A stretch of 64,000 bases of DNA, from the NCBI GenBank assembly GCA_028641055.1, contig CM054057.1, forward strand, positions 577,372,610 to 577,436,609, given 5' to 3'. Numbering within the stretch: position 1 is the stretch's first letter; each line of letters starts with the position of its first letter. Below, one piece after another: positions 21,930 through 35,218 of the stretch. Below the pieces are notes generated by a model. The model ran no database searches, was not told where the DNA came from, and saw nothing but the letters and a program-made list of their open reading frames with translations. This DNA comes from Alopecurus myosuroides (taxonomy: Eukaryota > Streptophyta > Magnoliopsida > Poales > Poaceae). Position numbers and translations under genes: made by a program.

Positions 21930-24777
21930 CCCCGGAACGGCGGCGAGGAGGACGTGGCATCGAGGATGGTGGCAGCGGCACGCCTCTGGCCTTCTGGCCA
22001 GAGGTTGAAGAAGAATGATTTTAATCATTTTCAAGAAAACCCCCTAGAACTAATTCATTTATTACAAAGAGGTCCTTTTGGCTTTAAAACTGAGAATAAA
22101 ACCATGTTTTCAGGGTCTTCTTGTAAACCGAAAATTTAATAAAAAATATATTTGAATTCCTCATCAAATTTTACATCTCACCATGTTTTATTTTGGTGAA
22201 TTTGAAGAATATTTGTATTTTTTTATTTAGGGTTCTAGATTAAGTGATTTTGTTGTTTTCTCCTCTTTTAATTTATTTAATAGCTTTAAAATTATGCTAA
22301 AGCATATTTAATAAAAATACACACTCCAAACTTGTGGATACCAAGGTGGTGTATAATAATTGGTCAATTTTAGGTATATTCCCTTATAGAAATTAGTTTG
22401 GCAACACTAGTGAGTAGTGTTTTTATCTATTATGGAAAATTCTCCAATTATGAAATATCACTCCAAGTCATACCAGATAATTTTTTTTAATTGGTGAAGG
22501 GACTTGTTTTCTTTTAGGTGGTTTTGTTATTTTTATAACTAAGGTTCTTATCAAGTCTGGTGGACATTTCTTTGTATTGGGGTGCAAGCCATATTTGTTA
22601 TTTAATGCACTTAATCATGTGGAAAACAAGAGTGGCTTTGGAATCTTATTTGCTTGTTTTCCACATAGGTTCCAATATGGATGTTATCCCATGTTGGTTT
22701 AAGAAAATGTAATCATTTACATGGTTATTTACAGATGAATCTTTGTTGTTATCTATTAGTCTTGTGTAGGAAAAGGATCTGGAAAACAGGGTATTAAGCT
22801 TGTTTTCATCTACCTTCACATATCAAGACATGTGGATGTATTGGCTTGGTATTAGTTTCTCTCTTGATAATTGTTTCCATTAAAGATATAATTATATGTT
22901 CCTCATCTCAGATGAGCTTGACAAAGAATAGAGATTATAGGGTCTCCAATAATACCTAATGATTCACTGGATAAGTGCTCATGTTCCCTTATTGAGGCAA
23001 TGTTGCTTCATGTTCTTCTATTGCTTGATGTTCTTCTCTCCAGTTGCTACTAGTCTTCTGGTACTGCCTTTGTCATTTGCAAGGAAGATCAACTCATGGA
23101 TTCCATCTTCAACTATCTCACCCTTGTGGTGAAAACAACCAGTATTTCCAAGAAAAGATTTTACTTAAATGATTATAAAAATAGGGAAGTTTGTTTTATG
23201 AAATCAATTAGCCTTAAGCATGTAAGAAGAATCTGTTGACAAGTTTGCAAGGCTTGTCCCCAAATTACTTTTCATATCCAAGAATCTGAGATGTACTAGG
23301 TTATATGATCTTATGTTTATTTGTGTAAGACACTCAAGTGTTTGAGTATACAAAAGTGATCTGTTAACAAGGTAGCTAGTCTTGTTATCAAACTACTTCT
23401 ATATAACACTAACATTGGAGTATCACACTCTTTCAAGAGAGTTAATGAGATCATAACAAGATATAAGAGTTTCCAAGTACTCTTATATTACAGTCAAGTA
23501 GCACTTCTAGAGTACTCTAAATGATCTTCTTGAAGATATTCATGTGATAGTTCCTCCTGTCTTGTGGTTTCTTCTCTTGTAGAATGATTCGGAGAAGATT
23601 GGAAAACAAGATAATCTAGACAAAGTAGAAAGATCTTGATTTAAGAGTTAGTTCAGGCTTTTATTATCCTTCCATATACTTCTTATTTTATTTCTCAAAA
23701 CATATGTACTTGTCTCATGCATGATTAGTTTTACTTAACTTTCCATTCAATTCCTCTAATAGAGGTTATAACTTGTTGATATTCAATACTTGTATCCAAG
23801 GATAATTTGTTTGTTGAAGGTAGATTTGAATAGAAGTGTGGAATGCTTATGGAATGATGCCTTAGTAGTAAGTTGATAAAATGGTTCATTGAGGTGTTGA
23901 GATTCCATATACTCACTTGTATAAGATGATTGAGAAAAGGAACATGTAAAGCTTATTGGGTTTTAATGACTCAAGTCATAGTTGTTATTTGTTTTCTCTG
24001 ATGTCATGATCTACTTTATATTCATCACTTTATTAACTTTGTCATTCATAATGCAGATATAGAAATTTGGGAATAGCATATGTAATGATCAAGGTTTATC
24101 AGTAGTTGCAGAAGATTTATTTCTTCTTGTAGATACTTCTTTTATGATTGATGAGATATGTACATATTCGATAAATATGTTAATACAATTATTATATCAT
24201 TTTCCACTTGTGGGTTTTGAGTTAACACTTGTTTGTATCAGTAGTGTTCTATTGATTCTTTGTTATGTACTTGTGATGGTTCACCTGATAGTTATGAGAT
24301 GATTATAGAGATGTTGTGGAAATGAATTGATAACTTAGGGAGTTGTTGTTTTATATAAGATAACATCTCTGTTGATGAGATGGTTAAGTTGTGTAACACT
24401 AGTTTATGAAAGTATGATCATAGGTGATGTGATTTGGATACTCACCCCTCTTTGAGTTGTAGATACCTAATGAATTATCCATAGTCACTTATAGACTTGT
24501 GGTTAAGGTTGTTGAGGGTTTGTGTTGGTCACAACCAATTATGGTTTGTATAATCAGATGATTTGGTTTGTAGAGATACTATGTTATAAAGATCACTCCA
24601 AATGTACTCCTGACTAGCTGAACTAGACCTATTCATCATGTCAAGTGAAACTTTGGTCACTTTGATTCGTTTAAACTTTCGCGCCAAAATTTCCCGTACT
24701 TTTAGATGCATGCTCTGCAAATGCACATATTAAATTTAGATCCTTATAACCTCCCAAACACTGGGATGTTACAATAT

Positions 24778-24788
24778 CTCCCCCTTAA
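24778..24788 (-). promoter_or_regulatory. Polypurine tract of the LARD
   Basis: On the minus strand, TTAAGGGGGAG, four bases before the 3' LTR start TGTAACATCCC. Confidence 0.8.
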
Positions 24789-26593
24789 CAAGAACTTCGT
24801 CACGAAGTTTAACCTCTCTCACGTAAAGATAGGTAGAGAGAACTTCTGTAGACCGTTGAATCTTCACAGCTGTTTTCTTGTGTTGACCTTGGCATGTGTA
24901 GCCTCTTGTCTGGATTGTTCACCTTCCACTGTCTTGCGTAATAATCTAATACTTAGCCTGTTGCTATGACAACTTTGTTTTGTTACTAGGCCTTCCTAAT
25001 GGTCTTACGAAGAACACGTGGTATTTCCACCATATAGTGGATACCAAGTTTCGTTCTCCGATGAATAGGTATGGTTTCCTATCTCTCACAACTTTCTGAA
25101 GAACATTTGGTATATACACCAGGTGATGAATAACCAATAAGATTCTTCTAGTACAATGGGTATTGTCTATGGTTAGACTTCCATTTGGTTCAATCTAATG
25201 GTCTCAAGAGAAATACTTCTCAAAGAAACTTGTACAATGTAGTGTACATTGATTTAGAATCACTTATTAGTGAAAATATCTTCGAGTTTCCTCGAGTTCT
25301 AACTCTTCCCTATAGGTGACTATAACCTATTCCACTGGTTACTTCCTATGGTCCTTCTATATCATTGGGTTTCAACTTCTATGGGGTGACTTTATAAGTT
25401 AACTTATCGAACTTCTACATGTTTCCTTCTAGGATATAACTACTCATGTTATTTTCTTGGCATCACTTGTGGTATATCTTCATGTGTTGATGAAGTATAT
25501 CTCCAACTCCAAACAAGATGTGGAATGTGGTCCATTCCCATCACTGTATTCATTGTCATTTTCCTTCTTGACTTCCTAGTCTTCTAGAGATTTGGTGGTT
25601 GCTCCAATCAGCTGAGATTTTCATACCGCTCTCATACTAATCCTATACCCTCTAGACCAGTAACATCAAGATATAACTCAGTGTTTGCACATGCATTTGC
25701 ACATCAAGTTCAATCTTCATGTACAGATCTAGTCAATCAAAGATCCAAATAAAATGCAATAAATCCCAAATGCAGTTATCACTCATGCATCAAAAGCCCA
25801 TGAAATAAAAGTACTTAGAGTAAAACATCTCAAGCACCAAGGCTCTTAAATTCTATGCACTACAAATAGGTATATAGTACCTCGTAATCCTATCTACACA
25901 ACCACTCTTTGCCCAAGTAATTACTCCAATCGCATGCCTTACTGCAATGGAATAAACCAAGACAAAATGATTCTACAGTAGTTGTTGTCTAATTTGGTTC
26001 CATATAGGACTAGGTACCATGTCAATTGAATTACTTTATCTTGATTACAATAAACTTCTCATGGAATCTGTTGATCCTTCATGGTGTTGATCACATCGTT
26101 GGAGCAGTAATGTAGCTTCCATCAATGCTTATGCCTTCTCCTACTATACTATACTATACTATAGCAGTTCAACTCTAGACTTGATAACAAAGGATATGGT
26201 ATATATCCCATAGTTACCAAAGTTTTAATACCTCTTAATGATTCTCAACATCCATTCTGATGACTCCAACTCAATACCATGTTCTACTCCACCCTATGCA
26301 TTCATAGAATGGGGTAATCATCACAGTGACTTAATCATCTGTGACTATGTCACAACTCTTCTTCTGGATAAACTGATACATTCTAAACTTCTAACTATTC
26401 ATACCTAGGTAAAAAGAAAATAGATAAGTAAATTCACTCAAGTTGAGTAAGAATATTCTGTACAAGTATGACCGTATCATTCTTAAGTGAATGATCACCA
26501 TAGTTGTAGGAAATGTGGTTTAGATAAGATGGCTTCCTATATTCTTTACCAACCTACAAATATCCTAAAAGGTTTTAGACCTAAGGTCGCTTC

Positions 26594-26605
26594 GCTCTGA
26601 TACCA
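26594..26605 (-). promoter_or_regulatory. Primer binding site of the LARD
   Basis: Plus strand GCTCTGATACCA, that is TGGTATCAGAGC on the minus strand, two bases from the 5' LTR. It is the same initiator-tRNA site as in the gypsy element at 7615 and sets the minus orientation. Confidence 0.9.
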
Positions 26606-26607
26606 TC

Positions 26608-29600
26608 TGTGGTGACCCAACACACCACTGCATGTGTAGTGCGCAAGTCGATGACATAATACTCACAGAAGGACTTATCTTTGAATATTACATCCCTTAG
26701 AGTAGTACAACAGAAACATAGCGGGACCAGGCAAGCTATAGGATACAAACTTCATTACAAAATCTTGAGAATCTCTTTGAAGAATCAAAGAAGATCTCAT
26801 ACAAATGAAACATCAGAAGAAGCAATTCGAAGATCCAAGCTGGAGAAGAACTCTAGCTCAGAACTAAATCTACTACGGATGATGCTAGCCCTAATATATG
26901 GCTTATAACATCTAAGTCCAAGTATGGTATTCACCTACACCTTGATAGCTTCTCCTCCACCAGCGTTGTTGATGACAAAGCTTTACCGACTAAGTAGTAG
27001 GTCACTCCATCTAGCTTCATGAGGTAGCGATGGCTTCACGATGACGACTTCCAAAGGCTTCAACTCTAAGCAGGGGGTCAAACGGGAACGAATGAGTAAG
27101 GAGCGTTACTCAGCAAGTTCATGATATATAGGGAATAGTTTGATGCTTTAACTACAGCTTTAGACTCAAAAGAGTCATAAGCTAATGCAAGGTTTTTGTA
27201 AATCTTTCTTCAAGAGGTTGCTTTTAATTCTGAAGACTATGCCCGCCAGATCTTCACAGGATTAGAACTTTCATGGAGTTGCCTTTCCTGCGGCATTCGC
27301 AGCTCCTTCCCGGAACAAGGGGTAACATGCCACATCCTTTTACACTCTGCAGAGGTGCGTTACTTTACCCATGGACGACCAAGACCATGTTGCACAACCA
27401 GGTGTACATTCGTGTCCACTCCCACTCAGGTGTGGGGCCCGGTTGTTGGTCCAAGCCAAACCGTGCTTCTCCGCACAACGCATGCCCACCCATTTCTGCC
27501 AGCAGGTTGAACGCCTGATTCCGCCCCTATGGATATCTATGCGCCCCTGGCAGACCATCATAGACCCGCAGAGTCCGTGGGAATTAAGGGATCCCACCCA
27601 TGTGAATGTAGTCTCGCAAGACTTACAGCGTACGTCTCTGGCAGCCCGTTGACATGCGAACGAGAAAAGATCACAGCTGACTTACTCCCCCCATAGAAGA
27701 CCCATGGTTAACGCGAATTTACGGCGCAAGAATCCTGACGGCAGTTGTGATTAATCCTAGGTAATACTTTCCCATGCAGATGGAACCTTCCTTTGACCTA
27801 TTCATCTTACCATGGTTCCATCCGCCCCAAACAGAACACACACTCGGGTAGTCATTCAATTAGTCATATTATTATAAAAAATAGGATCATGCATTCTTTT
27901 GAGAGTAGGTGATAAGACGATAGAGTTTTTGCAATTAGTTTGTTATGAAGTATTGCAAAGGATATGAGCAAGTGATGAACTTGCTTGAGATTGAAATAAC
28001 CATAATAATCAATGTCTTCGGGGTTCGAGGGTTACGCAGAAATTCCTGACATTTAAAAGATAGCAAAGTAGTCCTGGTAAGGACTACAGAAAACAATGGC
28101 AAGATGATACATGCATAGTAATGAGATGCATCGTGAATTACCCTGGAAAACACCCCAGCTTACAAGTGTAAGCCACGTTTGATACGATAATCTACTCACA
28201 CATGTTTTTAGGTGAAATGTTTCCTTACTTGTGGTGATGTGGTTCTTAGTTCTTTTAGACTCACATATGTTTCAATTTTACTTAGCAAACAATTGTTATC
28301 ATGTTTAGTTGAAAGTGGTTATTAATCGGTTAGGCAATAAGACAATGTCATATGGAAAACAACTATTGAAAAGATAACGGTCACATTTTTGTTTTATATT
28401 CAAAAAGCGTAGAGCATATGACAAAGAGTTTAATTGAACAATGATAATTAATACAACTAACTCTATCATCACATCACTTGCTATTGCTTTGTGATGATAG
28501 GTTTATTAGATGTGAAAACATGAGAGTTTTATTAATATAGGAAATAGTATTGTGGCATTTATTTCTTGTCATAATGACATATAATAGAATTTCAAGTATA
28601 TGTTTAGAAACAAGTTATAAGTTAAACAAAATGTTCTGTGTTTGACATATTTGAGTTGACAATGTTTTTCTCTTCAATTTGGTATAACATTTGATACTTT
28701 CCGAAAATATTTCAATAAGTTATTAATTTATTAATTTTTAATGAATTAAATGACTAGGCAAAATATTGCACACATGAAAACTTGGTCAAATAACCATAAA
28801 AACATCATAGATGAGTTGCATTTGTCATTTGGAGCATTTTGGTATATAACTTGTATTTTTTATGAATTTATGAATTATTTATTATTTTTCTCAATTTTAA
28901 ATGAGTTAATTTAATTAAGAAAATGTTTAATTTTAAACTTTATCAAATATTTTTGAAAAGTTGATAAACATTTAGATTATATTTTTCTAATCATTTTCAT
29001 ATTTTTTTTGTATTTTTCTGATTATTGGATTAAAAGTTATTAATTTAGTAAGATTTATTCTTTTTCTGCCAATATTTAAATTGACAGGTGGGACCCACCT
29101 GTCAGTTTTCCTTTTTAATTGAAAAAATAAAAGAAACAGATAAGGAAAATACATGCTGACGTCATGCTGATGTCATGACTGCATCACAGTGAGGAATCTC
29201 TCACAGATTGGTTCGAATCCATCGATTTGGTGGAAATTGGTGCAATTGATAGGTTCTAGGTGCTAGCTAAGATCACGGGGAGCCTATAGGTGGTGGCGCG
29301 GTGACCAAATGGTCACCGGCGGCTTGCCGGTGAGCAAGAATGCGGCGGGCCGACGCGGTGACTCACGGCGGTGATGGATTAGTTGGTTAGATGCATAATG
29401 GAAAGCACCATGACGTTCCCCAGCTCACCCTTAGCGCGATGGAGGTGACGGGGAGGAGAGGCGTTGCCGGAATCGCCGGCGGCGAGGAGAATTCAGCGGC
29501 GGCCGGACTCGGAACGGCGGTGAAATTCTCGACGCCTGGGGCATCTCCACCCCTGCGCGCGCTCGAGGATGTGAAGAGGACGACGGCGAACACAACGATG

Positions 29601-32595
29601 TTCTTGGCTCGTTCCCCCGTGGCCGGATGCAACGGCGGTGACCGGCGACTGTGAGGTTAGGGTTAGGGTTCGGGTTTTCTTCCGGTCGAAATACAGAGAG
29701 AGTGCAAGAGTGAGAAGAGAGAGTACGATGCAGACGTCTCCCTAGGCTTGATACCCCTGGAATGGCGGCGAGGAGGAAGTGGCATCAAGGATGGTGGCGG
29801 CGGCACGCCTCTGGCCTTCTGGCCAGAGGTTGAAGAAGAATGATTTTAATCATTTTCAAGAAAACCCCCTAAAACTAATTCATTTATTACAAAGAGGTCC
29901 TTTTGGCTTTAAAACTGAGAATAAAACCATGTTTTTAGGGTCTTCTTGTAAACAGAAAATTTAATAAAAAATATATTTGAATTCCTCATCAAATTTTACA
30001 TCTCACCATGTTTTATTTTGTTGAATTTGAAGAATATTTGTATTTTTTATTTAGGGTGCTAGATTAAGTGATTTTGTTGTTTTCTCCTCTTTTAATTTAT
30101 TTAACAGCTTTAAAATTATGCTAAATCATATTTAATAAAAATACACACTCCAAACTTGTGGATACCAAGCTGGTGTATCATAATTGGACAATTTTAGGTA
30201 TATTCCCTTATAGAAATTATTTTGGTAACACTAGTGAGTAGTGTTTTTATGTGTTATGGAAAATTCTCCAATTATGAAATATCACTCCAAGTCATACCAG
30301 ATAATTTTTTTTAATCGGTGAAGGGACTTGTTTTCTTTTAGGTGGTTTTGTTATTTTATAACTAAGGTTCTTATCAAGTCTGGTGGACATTTCTTTGTAT
30401 TGGGGTGCAAGCCATATTTGTTATTTAATGCACTTAATCATGTGGAAAACAAGAGTGGCTTTGGAATCTTATTTGCTTGTTTTCCACATAGGTTCCAATA
30501 TGGATGTTATCCCATGTTGGTTTAAGAACATGTAATCATTTACATGGTTATTTACAGATGAATCTTTGTTGTCATCTATTAGTCTTGTGTAGGAAAAGGA
30601 TCTGGAAAACAGGGTATTAAGCTTGTTTTCATCTACCTTCACATATCAAGACATGTGGATGTATTGGCTTGGTATTAGTTTCTCTCTTGATAATTGTTTC
30701 CATTAAAGATATAATTATATGTTCCTCATCTCAGATGAGCTTGCCAAAGAATAGATATTATAGGGTCTCCAATAATACCTAATAATTCACTGGATAACTG
30801 CTCATGTTCCCTTATTGAGGCAGTGTTGCTTCATGTTCTTCTATTGCTTGATGTTCTTCTCTCCAGTTGCTACTAGTCTTCTGGTACTGCCTTTGTCATT
30901 TGCAAGGAAGATCAACTCATGGATTCCATCTTCAACTATCTCACCCTTGTGGTGAAAACAACCAGTATTTCAAGAAAATATTTTACTTAAATGATTATAA
31001 AAATAGGGAAGTTTGTTTTATGACATCAATTAGCCTTAAGCATGTTAGAAGAATCTGTTGACAAGTTTGCAAGGCTTGTCCCCAAATTACTTTTCATATC
31101 CAAGAGGCTGAGATGTACTAGGTTATATGATCTTATGTTTATTTGTGTAAGACACTCAAGTGTTTGAGTATAAAAAAGTGATCTGTTAACAAGGTAGCTA
31201 GTCTTGTTATCAAACTAATTCTATATAACACTAACATTGGAGTATCACACTCTTTCAAGAGAGTTAATGAGATCATAACAAGATATAAGAGTTTCCAAGT
31301 ACTCCTATATTACAATGAAGTAGCACTTCTAGAGTACTCTAAATAATCTTCTTGAAGATCTTCATGTGATAGTTCCTCCTGTCTTGTGGTTTCTTCTCTT
31401 GTAGAATGATTCAGAGAAGATTGGAAAACAAGATAATTTAGACAAAGTAGAAAGATCTTGATTTAAGAGTTAGTTCAGGCTTTTATTATCCTTCCATATA
31501 CTTCTTATTTTATTTCTCAAAAGATATGTACTTGTCTCATGCATGATTAGTTTTACTTAACTTTCCATTCAATTCCTCTAATAGAGGTTATAACTTGTTG
31601 TTATTCAATACTTGTATCCAAGGATAATTTGTTTGTTGAAGGTAGATTTGAATAGAAGTGTGGAATGCTTATGGAATGATGACTTAGTAGTAAGTTCATC
31701 AAATAGCTCATTGAGGTGTTGAGATTCCAGATACTCACTTGTATAAGATGATTGAGAAAAGGAACATGTAAAGCTTATTGGGTTTTAATGACTCAAGTCA
31801 TAGTTGTTATTTGTTTTCTCTGATGTCATGATCTACTTTATATTCATCACTTTATTAACTTTGTCATTCATAATGCAGATATAGAAATTTGGGAATAGAA
31901 TATGTAATGATCAAGGTTTATCAGTAGTTGCAGAAGATTTATTTCTTCTTGTAGATACTTCTTTTATGATTGATGAGATATGTACATATTCGATAAATAT
32001 GTTAATACAATTATTATATCATTTTCCACTTGTGGGTTTTGAGTTAACACTTGTTTGTATCAGTAGTGTTCTATTGATTCTTTGTTATGTACTTGTGATG
32101 GTTCACCTGATAGTTATGAGATGATTATAGAGATGTTGTGGAAATGAATTGATAACTTAGGGAGTTGTTGTTTTATATAAGATAACATCTCTGTTGATGA
32201 GATGGTTAAGTTGTGTAACACTAGTTTATGAAAGTATGATCATCAGTGATGTGATTTGGATATTCACCCCTCTTTGAGTTGTAGATACCTAATGAATTAT
32301 CCATAGTCACTTATAGACTTGTGGTTAAGGTTGTTGAGGGTTTGTGTTGGTCACAACCAATTATGGTTTGTGTAATCAGATGATTTGGTTTGTAGAGATA
32401 CTATGTTATAAAGATCACTCCAAATGTACTCCTGACTAGCTGAACTAGACCTATTCATCATGTCAAGTGAAACTTTGGTCACTTTGATTCGTTTAAACTT
32501 TCGCGCCAAAATTTCCCGTACTTTTAGATGCATGCTCTGCAAATGCACATATTAAATTTAGATCCTTATAACCTCCCAAACACTGGGATGTTACA
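26608..32595 (-). repeat. 5' LTR of the LARD (right-hand copy)
   Basis: 5988 bp with the same ends as the left-hand copy, followed by TSD CCGGG at 32596-32600. It lacks the 108-bp duplication and has scattered small differences, including an 18-bp segment in the GC-rich part (about 29485-29510) not present in the other LTR. Confidence 0.9.
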
Positions 32596-32600
32596 CCGGG

Positions 32601-32723
32601 GAAGAGGATGGCACTGGATGAAGGATCGTGGAGGGTGGGAAATGACCTGTTGATCATTGAAGAGTTTGATCCCGAGAAAACTTTGGAAGAGTACAAGTTT
32701 GTCACTATTCCGATCTGGGTGCG
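32601..32723 (+). pseudogene. DUF4283-type protein, second part, truncated
   Basis: Continues the DUF4283 frame from 18687 after the LARD: KRMALDEGSWRVGNDLLIIE, then EFDPEKTLEEYKFVTIPIWV ending at the R codon near 32723. Ending on the conserved IPIWVR segment of the domain, the frame then enters unrelated LTR sequence (TGATGG at 32724). The ORF that continues to 32931 is an accidental fusion with the LTR. The zinc-knuckle region expected downstream is missing. Confidence 0.7.
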
Positions 32724-33771
32724 TGATGGTGCAGGGCTTGCACTCGTTGGGAGACCCCAAGAGGAAGGTATGAAGATCACATCAGCAAGTTTCTCTCAGA
32801 AAGAAACCAAGGTTGAATCGACCAGTAGGAGAAAGAAGTCACTTCCGAAGGTTGATGCAGCTGATGTGGCAGGACACACTACCGGTTCAGCAGCAACGTG
32901 GAACCTAGACAACACAATCAAATCACTTTGACCCAACGAAGCAGCGAGGTTGTCAATCTCACCGGTTATGCTGAAAACAAAGAGGTAAACGTATGGTGTG
33001 AAAAATAGTACTAGCTTGTTTGCAGTAGATGAAAAGAGAACATTTATGGCAGTAGGAAAACAGTAGGAACAATACGAGAACAGAGATTGCAGTGGTTGTA
33101 TTATCAGTGTAAATAAAATGGACCGGGGTCCACAGTTCACTAGCGGTGTCTCTCCAAAACAGATAGATAGCATGTTGGGTAAACAAATTACAGCTGGGCA
33201 ATTGACAGATATAAAGGCTGCACCGTAGTCCATATGCATGACATGATGATTACTATATAATTCATGCATGCATTACAACAAGATACATAAACTATAATGC
33301 AACTGCATCTATGACTAATAATCCACCCTCAGAATGTCATCCGAGTAAACCTTGGGTATTAAGTTGCAAGCAACAGATAATTGCAGTAAGCAAAGTGTGT
33401 AATGTAAACATCGTTGTTTTCTCCCTAATGGCAACAACACATCCCCCACCCGTTTATGTTTCTGTCACTCGAGCGTGAGTGAAAGGGAGGCATGAACCCA
33501 ATATAAAGCATAAATACTCCCTCTTGGAGTCACATGCATCTACTTGGTCAGAGCATCTACTAGGAATAGAGAACATGCAAAATCACAAATAACATACAAA
33601 TGAAAGAACATGATAGATTGATAATCATTGGACATAACATTCAATATTTATCGGATCCCAGTAAACACAAAATGTATCATTACAATAAGATGATCTTGAT
33701 CATGTTAGGCAGATCACAAGATCTAAACATGAGACATAAAGAGGAGAGAACAACCATCTAGCTACTGCTAT
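32724..33771 (-). mobile_element. Athila-type gypsy LTR, minus strand, partial
   Basis: The segment starts TGATGGTGCAGGGCTTGCAC and contains, in order, motifs typical of a common Triticeae LTR read backwards: CCCCAAGAGGAAGGTATGA, CAGAAAGAAACCAAGGTT, GCGAGGTTGTCAATCTCACC, GACCGGGGTCCACAGTTCAC, TAAATACTCCCTCTTGGAGT and CCATCTAGCTACTGCTAT. The plus-coordinate left end is the LTR's 3' terminus (minus strand ...CCATCA). The other end is cut at 33771 by the CACTA-like sequence. No interior of this element remains in the window. Family naming (Sabrina/Fatima/WHAM group) is from memory. Confidence 0.65.
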
Positions 33772-35218
33772 CACTACAACAGGACCTCCCCTTTAGCAAC
33801 ACATTGATGTGTTGCCGAATGTCCATATATGCGTTGCTGGGGTCTACACCAACGGATTTACTATGTGTTTCCATAGGTGGCGTTGCAAGGGTCTACAACA
33901 ACACATATGAGTTGGTAATCGATAAGCATAAGCGTTGTAAGATAGCAACGCGTGCGAAGAGAGTCTAACAACACTTCACATGTGTTGGTGGTTAATTACC
34001 ATGTACGGACGGATTTTGCAATTGACATAACATATGATTGCAGTTCTTCGAAGCATCGCTACAATGCTTGACCAATTATTCACATTGGCAACAATATTTT
34101 GTCACCACCAACAATACATATGAGCTGATATATAGTAAATAGGAAGACATTATATATTAATAAAAAAATATTGTATTACAAAGAACATGGTCCAAAGAAT
34201 ATATGTATTTTTCTAGACATTGATCCTGAAAATAACATTCTTAAACATAGTGTAAAACTATATTGTAGCAGCACATTCTCCAACTTGCTATCAACACCTC
34301 AGCCCGAGACCACTTTATTTCTGCAATCTACAATCACAAAAATAATGATAATAGTAGCGTACCATTAGGGAAGAAATCAAGTTAACAAATTACAAAATAT
34401 TAAAGACGAGCAACATACATAGGTTGATTGTGATGCGATAAATAATATCCTTCTGCAAGACCAATAGTTTGCAACTTTTGAAATGATCATATAACATAAT
34501 CAGATTTTGTTAATTTACCATCAAGATGACCCACAATTCATTTCCATGTATAACGCATTCAATCTGTATTTTGTGCTGGTAAATATGAGTGTAGCCATAT
34601 TGACACTGTTCTTTGAATTTTCTAGGATTTTGTAATAATACAGTTCCAACTTATTACATACCTTGTCCATAGCAGATTGTTTGTTATATGATTGCATCTC
34701 CATATCACTGGGAAAGTTTCCTTTCTCTGTTGTCTAAGGCAGGAGTTGAGTTTTTTCTGTCAGATACAAACATGAAATTATTAATGGATCCATACACTAC
34801 CACCACATAATTATTTTTCCCAACAATACAAAGTTGTCGACTATGCTCATCACCCTATACTCTCTACTGACTGAAAATAGAACATGAGTAAGATCATATT
34901 TATTTACTCCTAAATAACTGTGAATCTTGCTACACTTAATAAAATAGGGCAAAAACACAGAAGTTGATACCATTTACATAACCTGGAAGACACGTGTTGG
35001 CATCACACAATTGTCTCTTTTTATGTAGTATATTTGGACCAGCTGTAGATTCCTCCATTGTTCCCAGAGCTAAATACAATTGACGTACACAACCAAAATA
35101 ATAAGTTACGCTCCCATACAATTAGCCGAGCAAAGTAATTCAGTAAAATTATTCTATATGCACTTGCACTACTTGGAACTAATATGGTACTATAAAGATT
35201 CCTACCATTGCGAGGGTT
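33772..35218. mobile_element. CACTA-like DNA transposon, one end only
   Basis: CACTACAACAGGACCTCCCC marks a CACTA terminus at 33772. It is followed by short repeated motifs typical of subterminal regions (GCAACACATTGATGTGTTGC, ACAACACATATGAGTTG, AACAACACTTCACATGTGTT). No inverse terminus (GTTGTAGTG) was found before the next element, so this is a truncated or internally rearranged copy. From about 34140 to 35218 the sequence is AT-rich and noncoding. No transposase frame is seen. The right limit is approximate. Confidence 0.5.

Larger units (their letters stand above)
18688..24773 (-). repeat. 3' LTR of the LARD (left-hand copy)
   Basis: 6086 bp, TGTGGTGACCC to GATGTTACA in plus coordinates. 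It carries a 108-bp tandem duplication (20783-20998) absent from the other LTR, which accounts for most of the length difference. A GC-rich stretch (21440-21980) holds the promoter-like region. The remainder is AT-rich and noncoding. Confidence 0.9.
24774..26607 (-). other. Noncoding interior of the LARD
   Basis: 1834 bp with no ORF of protein character on either strand. It holds the polypurine tract at the left end, the primer site at the right end and a short CTATA microsatellite near 26143-26165. Presumably it keeps only signals needed for packaging and reverse transcription. Confidence 0.8.
18688..32595 (-). mobile_element. Large retrotransposon derivative (LARD), 13.9 kb, noncoding
   Basis: Two LTRs of 6086 bp (18688-24773) and 5988 bp (26608-32595) enclose only 1834 bp of interior with no gag or pol. 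Read on the minus strand the element starts TGTAACATCCCAGTG, has a TGGTATCAGAGC primer site after the right-hand LTR and a purine tract before the left-hand LTR. Perfect 5-bp TSDs (CCGGG) show it transposed as a unit, so its proteins came from elsewhere. The minus-strand sequence before the tract (ACTTCGTGACGAAGTTCTTG) resembles the 3' end of Tekay-type pol genes, suggesting descent from a Tekay-like chromovirus. By eye the LTRs differ more than those of the gypsy element at 3006, so this insertion is probably older. Confidence 0.9.

Noticed and set aside
32608..32931. A 107-aa plus-strand gene
   Set aside because: The first 39 codons are DUF4283 remnant; the rest is reverse-oriented Athila-type LTR beginning at 32724.
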